From Caenicola sp034331105 (GTDB taxonomy: Bacteria > Synergistota > Synergistia > Synergistales > Synergistaceae): a stretch of DNA of 29,460 nucleotides. The stretch lies in assembly GCA_034331105.1 (NCBI GenBank), contig JAXQGB010000001.1, positions 1 through 29,460 of the forward strand, given 5' to 3'. Below, in pieces: positions 7,111-14,193 of the stretch; positions within the stretch are counted from its first letter, which is position 1, and the number at the start of each line of letters is the position of its first letter. The translations under genes were made by a program, and so were the position numbers. Below the pieces are notes generated by a model that made no database searches, was not told the origin of the DNA, and saw nothing but the letters and a program-made list of their open reading frames with translations.

Positions 7111-7140
7111 TAATAATTCCAAATCCGAGTGGGATTATTA
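7111..7140. repeat. Inverted repeat in the divergent regulatory region
   Basis: TAATAATTCC (7111-7120) and GGGATTATTA (7131-7140) pair at 9 of 10 positions with a 10-bp gap. It lies 141 bp upstream of the RpiR start and could be an operator or an RNA hairpin. The rest of 6971-7305 is AT-rich with no gene that I can support. Confidence 0.4.
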
Positions 7141-7305
7141 TGAATCCGTCAGGTCGTTAATAAAAACACCCTATATGTAACAAAAAGATGTTATTGTAAA
7201 TATAATAAAAAGAAAAAATAACTTTACATATTAGGATATGCAGATAGATATTTAATTCCACTTAATTATTTATTTATAACATTTCGAAGAATTAAATTCG
7301 ACGTG

Positions 7306-7333
7306 TTGACAGAGTATTCAAAGATGCTAATAT
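7306..7333 (+). promoter_or_regulatory. Strong sigma-70 promoter of the methyltransferase island
   Basis: A consensus TTGACA (7306-7311), a 16-nt spacer and TAATAT (7328-7333) form the best promoter in the region. Transcription would start near 7340, leaving a leader of about 140 nt before the GTG at 7482. Confidence 0.75.
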
Positions 7334-7349
7334 GTCAATAAGCATCTTT
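7320..7349. promoter_or_regulatory. Candidate operator overlapping the -10 box
   Basis: AAAGATGCT (7320-7328) and AGCATCTTT (7341-7349) form a perfect 9-bp inverted repeat with a 12-bp centre that contains most of the -10 element. A dimeric repressor bound here would block transcription. The neighbouring RpiR protein is the obvious candidate. Confidence 0.55.
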
Positions 7350-7424
7350 CAAAATTTAAAATATGTTGAAATTCTTACAATAATTTTGATGAAAAATTAA
7401 TTTTCTGTTTATTAAATTTATACA

Positions 7425-7439
7425 AATACCGTTGGTATT
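7425..7439. promoter_or_regulatory. Short palindrome in the leader
   Basis: AATACC GTT GGTATT is a perfect 6-bp inverted repeat with a 3-nt centre, 43 nt before the GTG start of the dehydrogenase gene. It may be a second operator half-site or a small RNA hairpin. Confidence 0.3.
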
Positions 7440-7481
7440 ATATGGCGCTGAAAACTTAAACTGAAGAAAGAGGGGATTACT

Positions 7482-8438
7482 GTGATCATTATCGAAGAGA
7501 AGCAAATTGAAAAGACAGTAACTATGTCAATGGCGCTTCCAATATTCAGAAAGGCTTACGAGGACTGTGTCAAAGGGTATATTTATGCGGGAGACAGGAT
7601 CGTAATGCCTATCCGAGGCGAAGAAAACTGTGCTCAGTGGCTGGTTGCATGCTGTACAAACGTTCCAATATTCGGTTCAAAGTTTGCGTCTGTATTTCCG
7701 GGGAATGTGTCCAAAGGCATGCCATCGGTGCTTTCACAGATAAGCCTGTATTCGGCAGAGACAGGGGAACTTCTTGCGCTATTGGATGCAAACTACCTTA
7801 CAGCCATAAAAACAGGAGGCAGTGCCGCAATCGCTACGGATCTGATGGCTAATAAGGATGCAAGTAAGCTGGGTATCATTGGAACAGGAATGCAGGCCTT
7901 TACCCAGGTACTCGGAATCCAGGAAGTTCGCGATCTAACTGAACTGCGTGTTTTTGACATGAATAAGGAGCGAGTGCTTCAGTTTGTGGAAAAGGTCAAG
8001 AAAGTGCAGAACCATCCTTACAAAATAATCGCAGAGAGTTCAGCTGACGAGTGTGTAGCTGCCTCAGAGATAATATGCACGTGCACACCTTCGCTGACGC
8101 CGGTGTTTAACGGAGATGCGATCAAGCTGGGTACACATATCAACGCGATTGGTTCGTTCACTCCGTTCATGCAGGAGATAGACGATACTGCTGTTATTAG
8201 GGCACAAAAAGTTGTTACAGAACATGTTGAGGGAATATGGGCTGCTGCAGGCGATATCCTGATCCCATTCAATAAGGGGCTGTTTGGTAAGGAGAAGGTA
8301 AACGGTTCCATCGGTGAAGTTCTGACGGGTAAGATCCCCGGAAGGGAAACCAGGGATGAAATCACGCTTTATGAAAGCGTTGGTTCTTGCGTACTGGACA
8401 TTGCAATTGCCATTGCAGTGTATGATATCTTAAAATAA
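7482..8438 (+). CDS. Ornithine cyclodeaminase/mu-crystallin family dehydrogenase
   Basis: This 318-aa NAD(P)-dependent enzyme belongs to the ornithine cyclodeaminase/mu-crystallin/alanine dehydrogenase superfamily. The Rossmann motif is GIIGTGMQAFTQ (about residues 131-142), with K67 in FGSKFAS and the TGGSAAIATD loop (111-120). In place of the GGDxPGKTE loop that carries the catalytic Asp of true ornithine cyclodeaminases it has NAIGSFTPFMQEID. It therefore looks like the alanine dehydrogenase/ketimine reductase branch. The GTG start follows AGAGGGG with 7-nt spacing. As first gene of the island, it may oxidise or reduce an amino acid, imine or N-methyl amino acid left after demethylation; that role is inferred from position. 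A terminator and a new promoter follow, so it can be expressed apart from the downstream genes. Confidence 0.85.
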   Translation: MIIIEEKQIEKTVTMSMALPIFRKAYEDCVKGYIYAGDRIVMPIRGEENCAQWLVACCTNVPIFGSKFASVFPGNVSKGMPSVLSQISLYSAETGELLALLDANYLTAIKTGGSAAIATDLMANKDASKLGIIGTGMQAFTQVLGIQEVRDLTELRVFDMNKERVLQFVEKVKKVQNHPYKIIAESSADECVAASEIICTCTPSLTPVFNGDAIKLGTHINAIGSFTPFMQEIDDTAVIRAQKVVTEHVEGIWAAAGDILIPFNKGLFGKEKVNGSIGEVLTGKIPGRETRDEITLYESVGSCVLDIAIAIAVYDILK

Positions 8439-8467
8439 GCACAGGACATTATATGTATTTCAGAGGA

Positions 8468-8503
8468 GAAGAAGCCCGGTTTTTAGGGGCTTCTTCTTTT
8501 TTT
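8468..8503 (+). terminator. Rho-independent terminator
   Basis: A perfect 10-bp stem GAAGAAGCCC/GGGCTTCTTC (8468-8477 with 8487-8496) is followed by a seven-T run. Confidence 0.9.
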
Positions 8504-8693
8504 AAGAACATATATCTAACTGTTTCTCTCATGTTTTTTAGTCGTACTAGAAATCTGATAACACATTGTTAAATATTGTGCGTTTATATAATTGCAATCA
8601 TTTTATTACTAAAAATACATGCACGCCGGTTTATTTAATTATAAAAATTCAAATCTAAACACATAAAACTAAGATGAATTTTCAGAAAACTAG

Positions 8694-8722
8694 TTGACGT
8701 AAAGGGAAGAGTTTGATATTGT
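8694..8722 (+). promoter_or_regulatory. Sigma-70 promoter for the methyltransferase genes
   Basis: TTGACG (8694-8699), a 17-nt spacer and TATTGT (8717-8722) lie 75 nt before the TTG start at 8797. The rest of the 358-bp intergenic region (8439-8796) is AT-rich and holds only the preceding terminator. Confidence 0.6.
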
Positions 8723-8796
8723 GAGTTGCATGGAAATAATTACAAAAAAATATTTATGACGTAAAAATTACAAATATATGAAATGGAGGCAGAGTC

Positions 8797-10167
8797 TTGA
8801 AAACAGGAAAGGAATTAGTCTTGGATGCGCTGCGTTTTAAAGAACTGGAAAGAGTCCCGTGGGTGCCCTTCACGGGAGTTCATGTCGCCAAGCTTATTGA
8901 TTTGGATGCCGAAGCATTTTTAAAAGATTCGGACCTGATAGCCAAGGGAGTTGCCGCTGCTGCGGAACGTTACAGGGCCGATGGAGTCTGCTCCGTATTC
9001 GACCTTCAGGTCGAAGCTGAAGTCTTGGGATGTGAACTAAAATGGTCAAAAAATAACCCGCCGGCAGTAGTCACTCATGTGCTTGAAGACGGAAGACCTA
9101 TTTCGTCCCTCCCGGAATTCACCAAAGACAAGGGCCGCATTCAGCTTTGCCTGGATGCTACTAAAAAAATAGTTGATGAAATTGGCGAAACAAAGGCTGT
9201 ATTCGCCCTGGTATGCGGACCTTTTACTCTTGCCCTTCACCTTGCGGGGAGCTCATTTCTTACTAATATGATCGAACAGCCGGCCATGGCGAACGAGCTT
9301 TTGGATCACTGTGCTGAAATAGTTATCAAAATGTCAGATTGGTACCGGGAAACTGGTGCTGATGTGATAGCCGTAGTAGATCCCATGATCAGCCAGATAT
9401 CACCCAGACACTTTAAACGTTTTGTCACTCCGTCTTTTGAAAAAGTTGTAAAAGCCGTTAAAGAGAAGGATTGTTTAATAACATTGTTCTGCTGCGGGAA
9501 CGCGACAAAGAACATCGAACTTATGATGCAGTGCGAGCCAAATGGAATAGCCTTTGACGAGCAGGTCGACCTTGAAATGGTTGGCAAACTTGCAGAACAG
9601 TATAAGGTCAGCTTCGAGGGAAATATGGCTCTTACAACGACACTGCTCTTCGGTTCACCTGTCGAATGTGCGTCAGAGGCTAAGGCGCGCATAGAAACAG
9701 GAGGCAAAAGAGGTTACATACTCTCTCCGGGCTGCGACCTTCCGTTTGATACCCCCTTCTATAATCTTGAAGCTGTAGGGAATTATGTTCACGATGGGAC
9801 GATCCCCGAAAAGACCACAGGATTCCTTACCCTCGAAGAAGCCTTGAATCAGTGTGAAGATGACGGTAAAACGGAAGAGATCAATGAAATCGAAAAAGGT
9901 AAAGTTTTCATTGAGATAGTCACTTTGGACTCCGAAGGATGTGCCCCGTGCCAGTATATGGTTGAGGCAGTTAAGTCTGTTGTCGACATGTATGGAAACA
10001 AACTTACCTGGCATGAGTCGCTTATAAAAAGTCTTGCGGGTATACGCCGCACTCAGAAGCTTGGAGTCACGACCCTTCCAACCATGCTCATAAACAACGA
10101 AGTCGTATTTGACAACATAACGCCAACAAAGACTGAGCTATGCAAAGAAATCGATAAAAGACTGTAG
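8797..10167 (+). CDS. UroD/MtaA-type corrinoid methyltransferase fused to a thioredoxin-like domain
   Basis: This 456-aa protein has two parts. Residues 1-340 match the uroporphyrinogen decarboxylase-like methyltransferases (MtaA, MtbA, CmuA) that move a methyl group from a corrinoid protein to a thiol. Signs are the N-terminal GKELVLDALRFKELERVPWVP, the LVCGPFTLALHLAG segment and the final Cys motif SPGCDLPFDTP (C313). The usual zinc motif HxC reads F231-C232-C233-G here: His is lost and an extra Cys is gained. Residues 369-456 look like a thioredoxin fold with C382-A-P-C385 and a cis-Pro motif TTLPT (P428), after an acidic linker. The TTG start has GGAGG 7 nt upstream. It is followed by MttB and corrinoid-protein genes. 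The methyl acceptor is unknown; coenzyme M is not assumed. Confidence 0.85.
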   Translation: MKTGKELVLDALRFKELERVPWVPFTGVHVAKLIDLDAEAFLKDSDLIAKGVAAAAERYRADGVCSVFDLQVEAEVLGCELKWSKNNPPAVVTHVLEDGRPISSLPEFTKDKGRIQLCLDATKKIVDEIGETKAVFALVCGPFTLALHLAGSSFLTNMIEQPAMANELLDHCAEIVIKMSDWYRETGADVIAVVDPMISQISPRHFKRFVTPSFEKVVKAVKEKDCLITLFCCGNATKNIELMMQCEPNGIAFDEQVDLEMVGKLAEQYKVSFEGNMALTTTLLFGSPVECASEAKARIETGGKRGYILSPGCDLPFDTPFYNLEAVGNYVHDGTIPEKTTGFLTLEEALNQCEDDGKTEEINEIEKGKVFIEIVTLDSEGCAPCQYMVEAVKSVVDMYGNKLTWHESLIKSLAGIRRTQKLGVTTLPTMLINNEVVFDNITPTKTELCKEIDKRL

Positions 10168-10317
10168 GGAAAATGTTGGAAAAATAGGACATTTAGAGGT
10201 GATGCCGCCGAAAGCACTGTAAGCCCAAAACTAGATATGTCGCGACGAACTAGGTAATTTGCATGTTTTGTGCAGGATCCATGCAGATAATATCGGGAAA
10301 ATGAAGGAGGAATGGTT
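10168..10317 (+). other. 150-nt leader before the MttB gene, function unknown
   Basis: This spacer is less AT-rich than nearby intergenic DNA and contains structure. There is a GTCGCGAC palindrome flanked by ACTAG repeats near 10230-10255. A TGCATG/CATGCA pair lies at 10260-10265 with 10280-10285. A GCACTGTAAGC stretch recalls part of cobalamin riboswitches, but the B12 box is not found. It may hold a processing site, attenuator or unknown RNA element. Confidence 0.3.
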
Positions 10318-11727
10318 GTGGAAAGATTTAAATTGTTGAGCGATGCAGATCTGTTGCGTATTGATCAGGCATCACGAGCACTGTTGTGGGAAGTTGGACT
10401 TGTTGTTGAAAATGAGGAAGCAAAAGATTATTTTGAAAAAGCAGGAGCAACAGTCGATAGAAAAACGAATCAGGTGTTCATTCCTGATCACCTGATTTCA
10501 AAAACAATAGATATGTGCTCTTCTTCTGTCCGGCTCTACAACAGAAAAGATCCTGAACCAATAGTCATCGGAGGCGACGACGTTTACTTCGGAACAGTTG
10601 GGATCGCTACAAATGTTTTGGATATAGAAACTGACCAGTATCGTGAAGTTCTTACACAGGATCTTATCGATATCATTCAGCTCTCAGATGTTCTTGACAG
10701 ACCTCATTATATTCTAGTCCCGGCAACACCGACAGATGTTCCGGCAACAATAGTTGACCTAGTAGAAACAAAGGCTCTTCTGTTAAACACAAGCAAGCAT
10801 TTCATAGCAGAGGCACAGAACGCCGAAAACTGCAGGAAAACATTTGAAATGTGTGCAGAAGTTGCCGGTGGTATGGATAAGTTCATTGCGAAACCATTTG
10901 CCACAATGCTTGTAACCCTTACAAGCCCTTTGCACTGTCGCAGAGATGTCGCAGAACTCACCATTGAAACAGCTAAAATCGGAGCTCCGCTCTTTATCGA
11001 ATCAGGCCCCATGGCAGGAGGAACAGGTCCTGCAACGCTTGCAGGAACACTTATACTTGCAAATGCAGAAATACTCAGCACATTTGTCCTTGCAAAAGCT
11101 GTTAATCCCAATGTTCCCCTTGTATATGCAAGTTGGGCGAGACTTCTTGATATGAGGGCTGCCACTTGTTCACATGGCGGACCGGAATTCCCGATGCTTC
11201 GTGTCGGAACGAGCCAGCTTGCAAAATACTACGGTTTGCCCTGCGGTGGAGGCGCCGTTCTTGCTGATACAAAATCGATAGATGTTCAGCTGGGGATGGA
11301 AAAGATGGGTACAGGGCTTCTTCCTGCCTTGGCCGGGTGCAATATGTGCACAGGTATGGGCTTGTTTGCTGATGAAAATGCAATAAGCCTTGAGACGCTT
11401 ATTATAGACTGGGAAGTCACCGGTTGGATCGAGCGTGTTCTCAGAGGAATAAATGTAACAAAAGAGACCTGCGATATCGCCATATTCAAAGAAGTCGGAC
11501 CGGGCGGTGATTTTGTAAGGTCTAAGCATACTTTTGACAACTACAAGACAGAAAGCTTCCTGCCGAAAATAATGGACCGCGGCTATCTTGCTATTGAAAA
11601 AGATCCTCTCGCAAAGAACATGAGAAAACGTGCCAAGGCGATGTATCCAAAATTGATGCAGAACTACAAAGCTCCAGTTGTTTCTGAAGAAATTATCAGT
11701 AAGCTTGATCAGATAATCGCGAGATAG
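10318..11727 (+). CDS. MttB-family (non-pyrrolysine) quaternary amine methyltransferase
   Basis: This 469-aa protein of the trimethylamine methyltransferase superfamily moves a methyl group from a quaternary amine to Co(I) of the partner corrinoid protein. It matches the family along its length, from the N-terminal KLLSDADLLRIDQASRALLWEVGLVV, through SGPMAGGTGPATLAGTLILANAE and YGLPCGGGAVLADTKSIDVQLG, to the C-terminal GPGGDFVRSKHTFDN. No in-frame TAG occurs before the true stop, so it lacks pyrrolysine. It belongs with MtgB-like enzymes, known to use glycine betaine, proline betaine, carnitine or butyrobetaine; which one is unclear. GTG at 10318 is preferred over ATG at 10312, because AGGAGG ends at 10310 and gives 7-nt spacing to the GTG. 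The corrinoid gene follows after 11 nt. Confidence 0.92.
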   Translation: MERFKLLSDADLLRIDQASRALLWEVGLVVENEEAKDYFEKAGATVDRKTNQVFIPDHLISKTIDMCSSSVRLYNRKDPEPIVIGGDDVYFGTVGIATNVLDIETDQYREVLTQDLIDIIQLSDVLDRPHYILVPATPTDVPATIVDLVETKALLLNTSKHFIAEAQNAENCRKTFEMCAEVAGGMDKFIAKPFATMLVTLTSPLHCRRDVAELTIETAKIGAPLFIESGPMAGGTGPATLAGTLILANAEILSTFVLAKAVNPNVPLVYASWARLLDMRAATCSHGGPEFPMLRVGTSQLAKYYGLPCGGGAVLADTKSIDVQLGMEKMGTGLLPALAGCNMCTGMGLFADENAISLETLIIDWEVTGWIERVLRGINVTKETCDIAIFKEVGPGGDFVRSKHTFDNYKTESFLPKIMDRGYLAIEKDPLAKNMRKRAKAMYPKLMQNYKAPVVSEEIISKLDQIIAR

Positions 11728-11738
11728 GGGGAACTGTC

Positions 11739-12392
11739 ATGAATAAACAGGATGTAATGGATAAAATCATAGCAGCTCTGATGGACCAAGACAGGGAAGA
11801 AGTAAATTCTCTCGTAGACAAGGCGTTGAATAACGATGTCTCTCCAATGGACATACTGAATAACGCTCTTGCAGCTGGTTTGAGAGAGATGGGTTTTCTC
11901 TTCGCAAAAGAAGAGATGTTTCTTCCCGAACTGCTGTTAGCGGCAAATATAGTAACAGAGATAATGGACCGGCTTTCAGAAAAATTTAAGTCAAGCGAAG
12001 CAAACATCAAAAAGCGCGGTACGGTTCTTCTTGCAACAGTGGAAGGCGACGTTCATGATATCGGCAAGAGTCTTGTCGGTATGATAATGAATGCTTCCGG
12101 GTATTCGATCATTGATGCAGGTAAAGATGTTGCAAACACAAAGCTGATCGAACTTGTTAAAGAGCACAAGCCTGACATAGTCGGACTTTCATCTCTGCTT
12201 GCCACAACAATGCCCGCTCAAAAAGAATTTATTGAAATGGCAAAAGAGGCCGGCATTCGCGACCAGATAAAGATAATGGTAGGCGGAGCTCCTGTGTCCA
12301 AAGACTGGGCTTATAAGATCGGTTCTGACGGTTGGGCAGAAGATGCCTCCGGAGCGGTCCTTGAAGCTGATAGGATGCTTGGCGTCAAATAG
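11739..12392 (+). CDS. Corrinoid protein of the MtgC/MttC type
   Basis: This 217-aa methyl carrier has the usual two domains. An N-terminal four-helix cap spans about residues 1-90 (B12-binding 2, with EEMFLPELLLAANIV), and a Rossmann-like cobalamin domain follows. The cobalt ligand is H106 in the signature DVHDIGK (104-110). The second and third cobalamin motifs are GLSSLLATTM and VGGAPVS. The length is normal. It lies 11 nt after the MttB gene with GGGGG as ribosome-binding site, so equal and coupled expression is likely. In the model it accepts the methyl group from MttB, delivers it to the UroD-type enzyme, and needs reactivation after chance oxidation to Co(II). Confidence 0.95.
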   Translation: MNKQDVMDKIIAALMDQDREEVNSLVDKALNNDVSPMDILNNALAAGLREMGFLFAKEEMFLPELLLAANIVTEIMDRLSEKFKSSEANIKKRGTVLLATVEGDVHDIGKSLVGMIMNASGYSIIDAGKDVANTKLIELVKEHKPDIVGLSSLLATTMPAQKEFIEMAKEAGIRDQIKIMVGGAPVSKDWAYKIGSDGWAEDASGAVLEADRMLGVK

Positions 12393-12406
12393 TCTAGTTT
12401 GTTTTG

Positions 12407-12442
12407 AAAAAGCCAAAACAAAAAATATTGTTTTGGCTTTTT
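12407..12442 (+). terminator. Rho-independent terminator
   Basis: A perfect 15-bp stem AAAAAGCCAAAACAA / TTGTTTTGGCTTTTT (12407-12421 with 12428-12442) has a 6-nt loop and its T-run in the stem. It lies 14 bp after the corrinoid gene and would lower expression of the transporter and activation genes relative to the enzymes. Confidence 0.85.
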
Positions 12443-12489
12443 AAGTTTTATTGTTATATCTTTAAAAATATGGATGTGGGGTGAAACTA

Positions 12490-14037
12490 ATGAACGATAA
12501 AATGGAAAACAACGATAGGAATTTTGACCGGCCAGTTTTTATTATTAGTGCTGGCTTTTTCTTGCTATTTGTCATTCTTTGCTTTGTAAATGAGGAACTT
12601 GCAAATAAGTTTATCTACGGGACTCACGCAATAATTGCGAGATACACCGGAGCAATTATGCAATTTACTTTCCTGGCGATATGGCTTATATGTATTACCA
12701 TTGCAATGAGCAGATTTGGCTCTGTCAAGATCGGGGGTAAAGAGGCTGTTGCAGACATCAAGACTTTTAACTGGTTTGCAATAATTTTGACCACTCTCCT
12801 TGCGGGAGGGGGGGTCTTTTTTTCCGCAGCAGAACCGATGTACCATTTTTTGACTCTGCCAAAATCTTTTATTGGAATAACTTCTGGAACACCCGAAGCT
12901 GTTGCTCCCGCACTCGCGCAGAGCTATCTGCACTGGGGTTTTTTGGCATGGGGCGCTCAGGCTATTGGTGTAATGATCCTTGTTTTTGCATGTGAACACA
13001 GGGGGATGCCTTTGAAAGCCCGTTCTCTCCTTTATCCCGTCTTGGGCGAAAAAGGTGTTCTTGGAATGCCCGGAACGATAATGGATGCTTGCTCGCTTAT
13101 CGCAGTTGCAGCAGGAACAATTGGCCCGATCGGATTTCTTTCACTCCAAATGAGTTATTCGCTTCAATCGCTCTGGGGGATCCCCGATGTTTTTGCTACA
13201 AGGCTGATGGTCCTGGCATTCACGACATTTGCATTTACGTTGGCGGCATCTACAGGAATATATAAGGGAATAGACTTACTTGCGAAATGGACACTATACC
13301 TTGCAATTTTCATGATAGGCGCAGTTCTCATTCTTGGTCCCGGGGTGTTTATTCTGGATTCGTTTATGTCTGGAATGGGGACATACCTCACGAATTTCTT
13401 GAATATCAGCCTTTACCGAGGTGACCCTGAATGGCTTGGATGGTGGACTGCATTTTACTGGCCATGGTTCCTCAGTTATGGCCCGACGATGGCGTTGCTG
13501 CTCGTACGTATTTCAAAGGGCAGGACACTTCGGCAACTATTGCTGGTAGTCTGTCTGGTCGGACCGATAATAACTAATTTCTGGTTTTCGATCCTTGGTG
13601 GAGCGGGTATATTCATGGAACTTGGCAATCCTGGAATTATATCAGGACCTCTTAAAGAGAGCGGAATGCCCACAGTCCTCCTTACTATTATGCAGAACAT
13701 GCCCATTTCATGGCTGCTTGTCCCCCTTTCTCTCCTACTGGTCGCGCTCTTTCTCTTTACCACAGGAGCAGGAATAGCATACAGCATGGCAATAGGAGTT
13801 ACCGGAATGGCAACTCCACCGCGCTGGGTCATAATTATGTGGGGTGGAGTAATGGGAGCTGTTGCTACCTTCCTTGTTAAAATCGGAGGTGCAAACGCGA
13901 TGAACGCTCTTCAGACGTTTATCGTTGTTGCTGCTGTCCCGTTGTTTGTCTTCTACATACCGCAGCTTTGGGGCGCCTACACCTGCGCGAGAGCCTCCTA
14001 TAAAGAGGGCCAGTACAAGATCACAGACGGGGATTGA
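12490..14037 (+). CDS. BCCT family (betaine/carnitine/choline) transporter
   Basis: This 515-aa membrane protein has about 12 transmembrane segments. It carries the BCCT signature WWTAFYWPWFLSYGPTMALLLVRISKGRT (about residues 318-346), whose tryptophans form the quaternary-ammonium binding box. It also has the SAAEPMYHF segment after a Gly-rich unwound helix (LLAGGGVFF), QSYLHWGFLAWG, and TGIYKGIDLLAKW. It imports a trimethylammonium or betaine compound across the inner membrane, fitting as substrate supply for the MttB enzyme upstream. The long charged C-terminal sensor tail of osmoregulated BetP is absent, which suggests uptake for catabolism. ATG 12490 is preferred, with GGGGTG about 6 nt upstream; a GTG at 12481 is possible. 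Confidence 0.93.
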   Translation: MNDKMENNDRNFDRPVFIISAGFFLLFVILCFVNEELANKFIYGTHAIIARYTGAIMQFTFLAIWLICITIAMSRFGSVKIGGKEAVADIKTFNWFAIILTTLLAGGGVFFSAAEPMYHFLTLPKSFIGITSGTPEAVAPALAQSYLHWGFLAWGAQAIGVMILVFACEHRGMPLKARSLLYPVLGEKGVLGMPGTIMDACSLIAVAAGTIGPIGFLSLQMSYSLQSLWGIPDVFATRLMVLAFTTFAFTLAASTGIYKGIDLLAKWTLYLAIFMIGAVLILGPGVFILDSFMSGMGTYLTNFLNISLYRGDPEWLGWWTAFYWPWFLSYGPTMALLLVRISKGRTLRQLLLVVCLVGPIITNFWFSILGGAGIFMELGNPGIISGPLKESGMPTVLLTIMQNMPISWLLVPLSLLLVALFLFTTGAGIAYSMAIGVTGMATPPRWVIIMWGGVMGAVATFLVKIGGANAMNALQTFIVVAAVPLFVFYIPQLWGAYTCARASYKEGQYKITDGD

Positions 14038-14123
14038 TAGGAATATTAATAGATATTTGAAATAATGAAGCTGTTTAATCTCGAAAGTTAAGACAGTAAC
14101 AGGTAATTACAAAATAAGTAATG

Positions 14124-14166
14124 ACAAACTGCTATATTTAAATTCCAAACAAATATAGCAGTTTGT
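14124..14166. promoter_or_regulatory. Perfect 16-bp inverted repeat between transporter and ASKHA genes
   Basis: ACAAACTGCTATATTT (14124-14139) and AAATATAGCAGTTTGT (14151-14166) are exact reverse complements with an 11-nt loop. The hairpin is followed by TTAAATTTA, which is only a weak T-tract. It may be a terminator for the transporter gene, or an operator or attenuator for the gene starting 28 nt later. Confidence 0.65.
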
Positions 14167-14193
14167 TAAATTTATCAAGGATGGTGATTTTTA

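Noticed and set aside
10168..10317. Cobalamin riboswitch before the MttB gene
   Set aside because: Only the ACTGTAAG-like part matches. The conserved GGGAA and B12-box segments are not found, so it is not called.
10312..11727. Pyrrolysine-containing MttB
   Set aside because: The only TAG in frame is the terminal stop at 11725-11727; the protein is full length without read-through.
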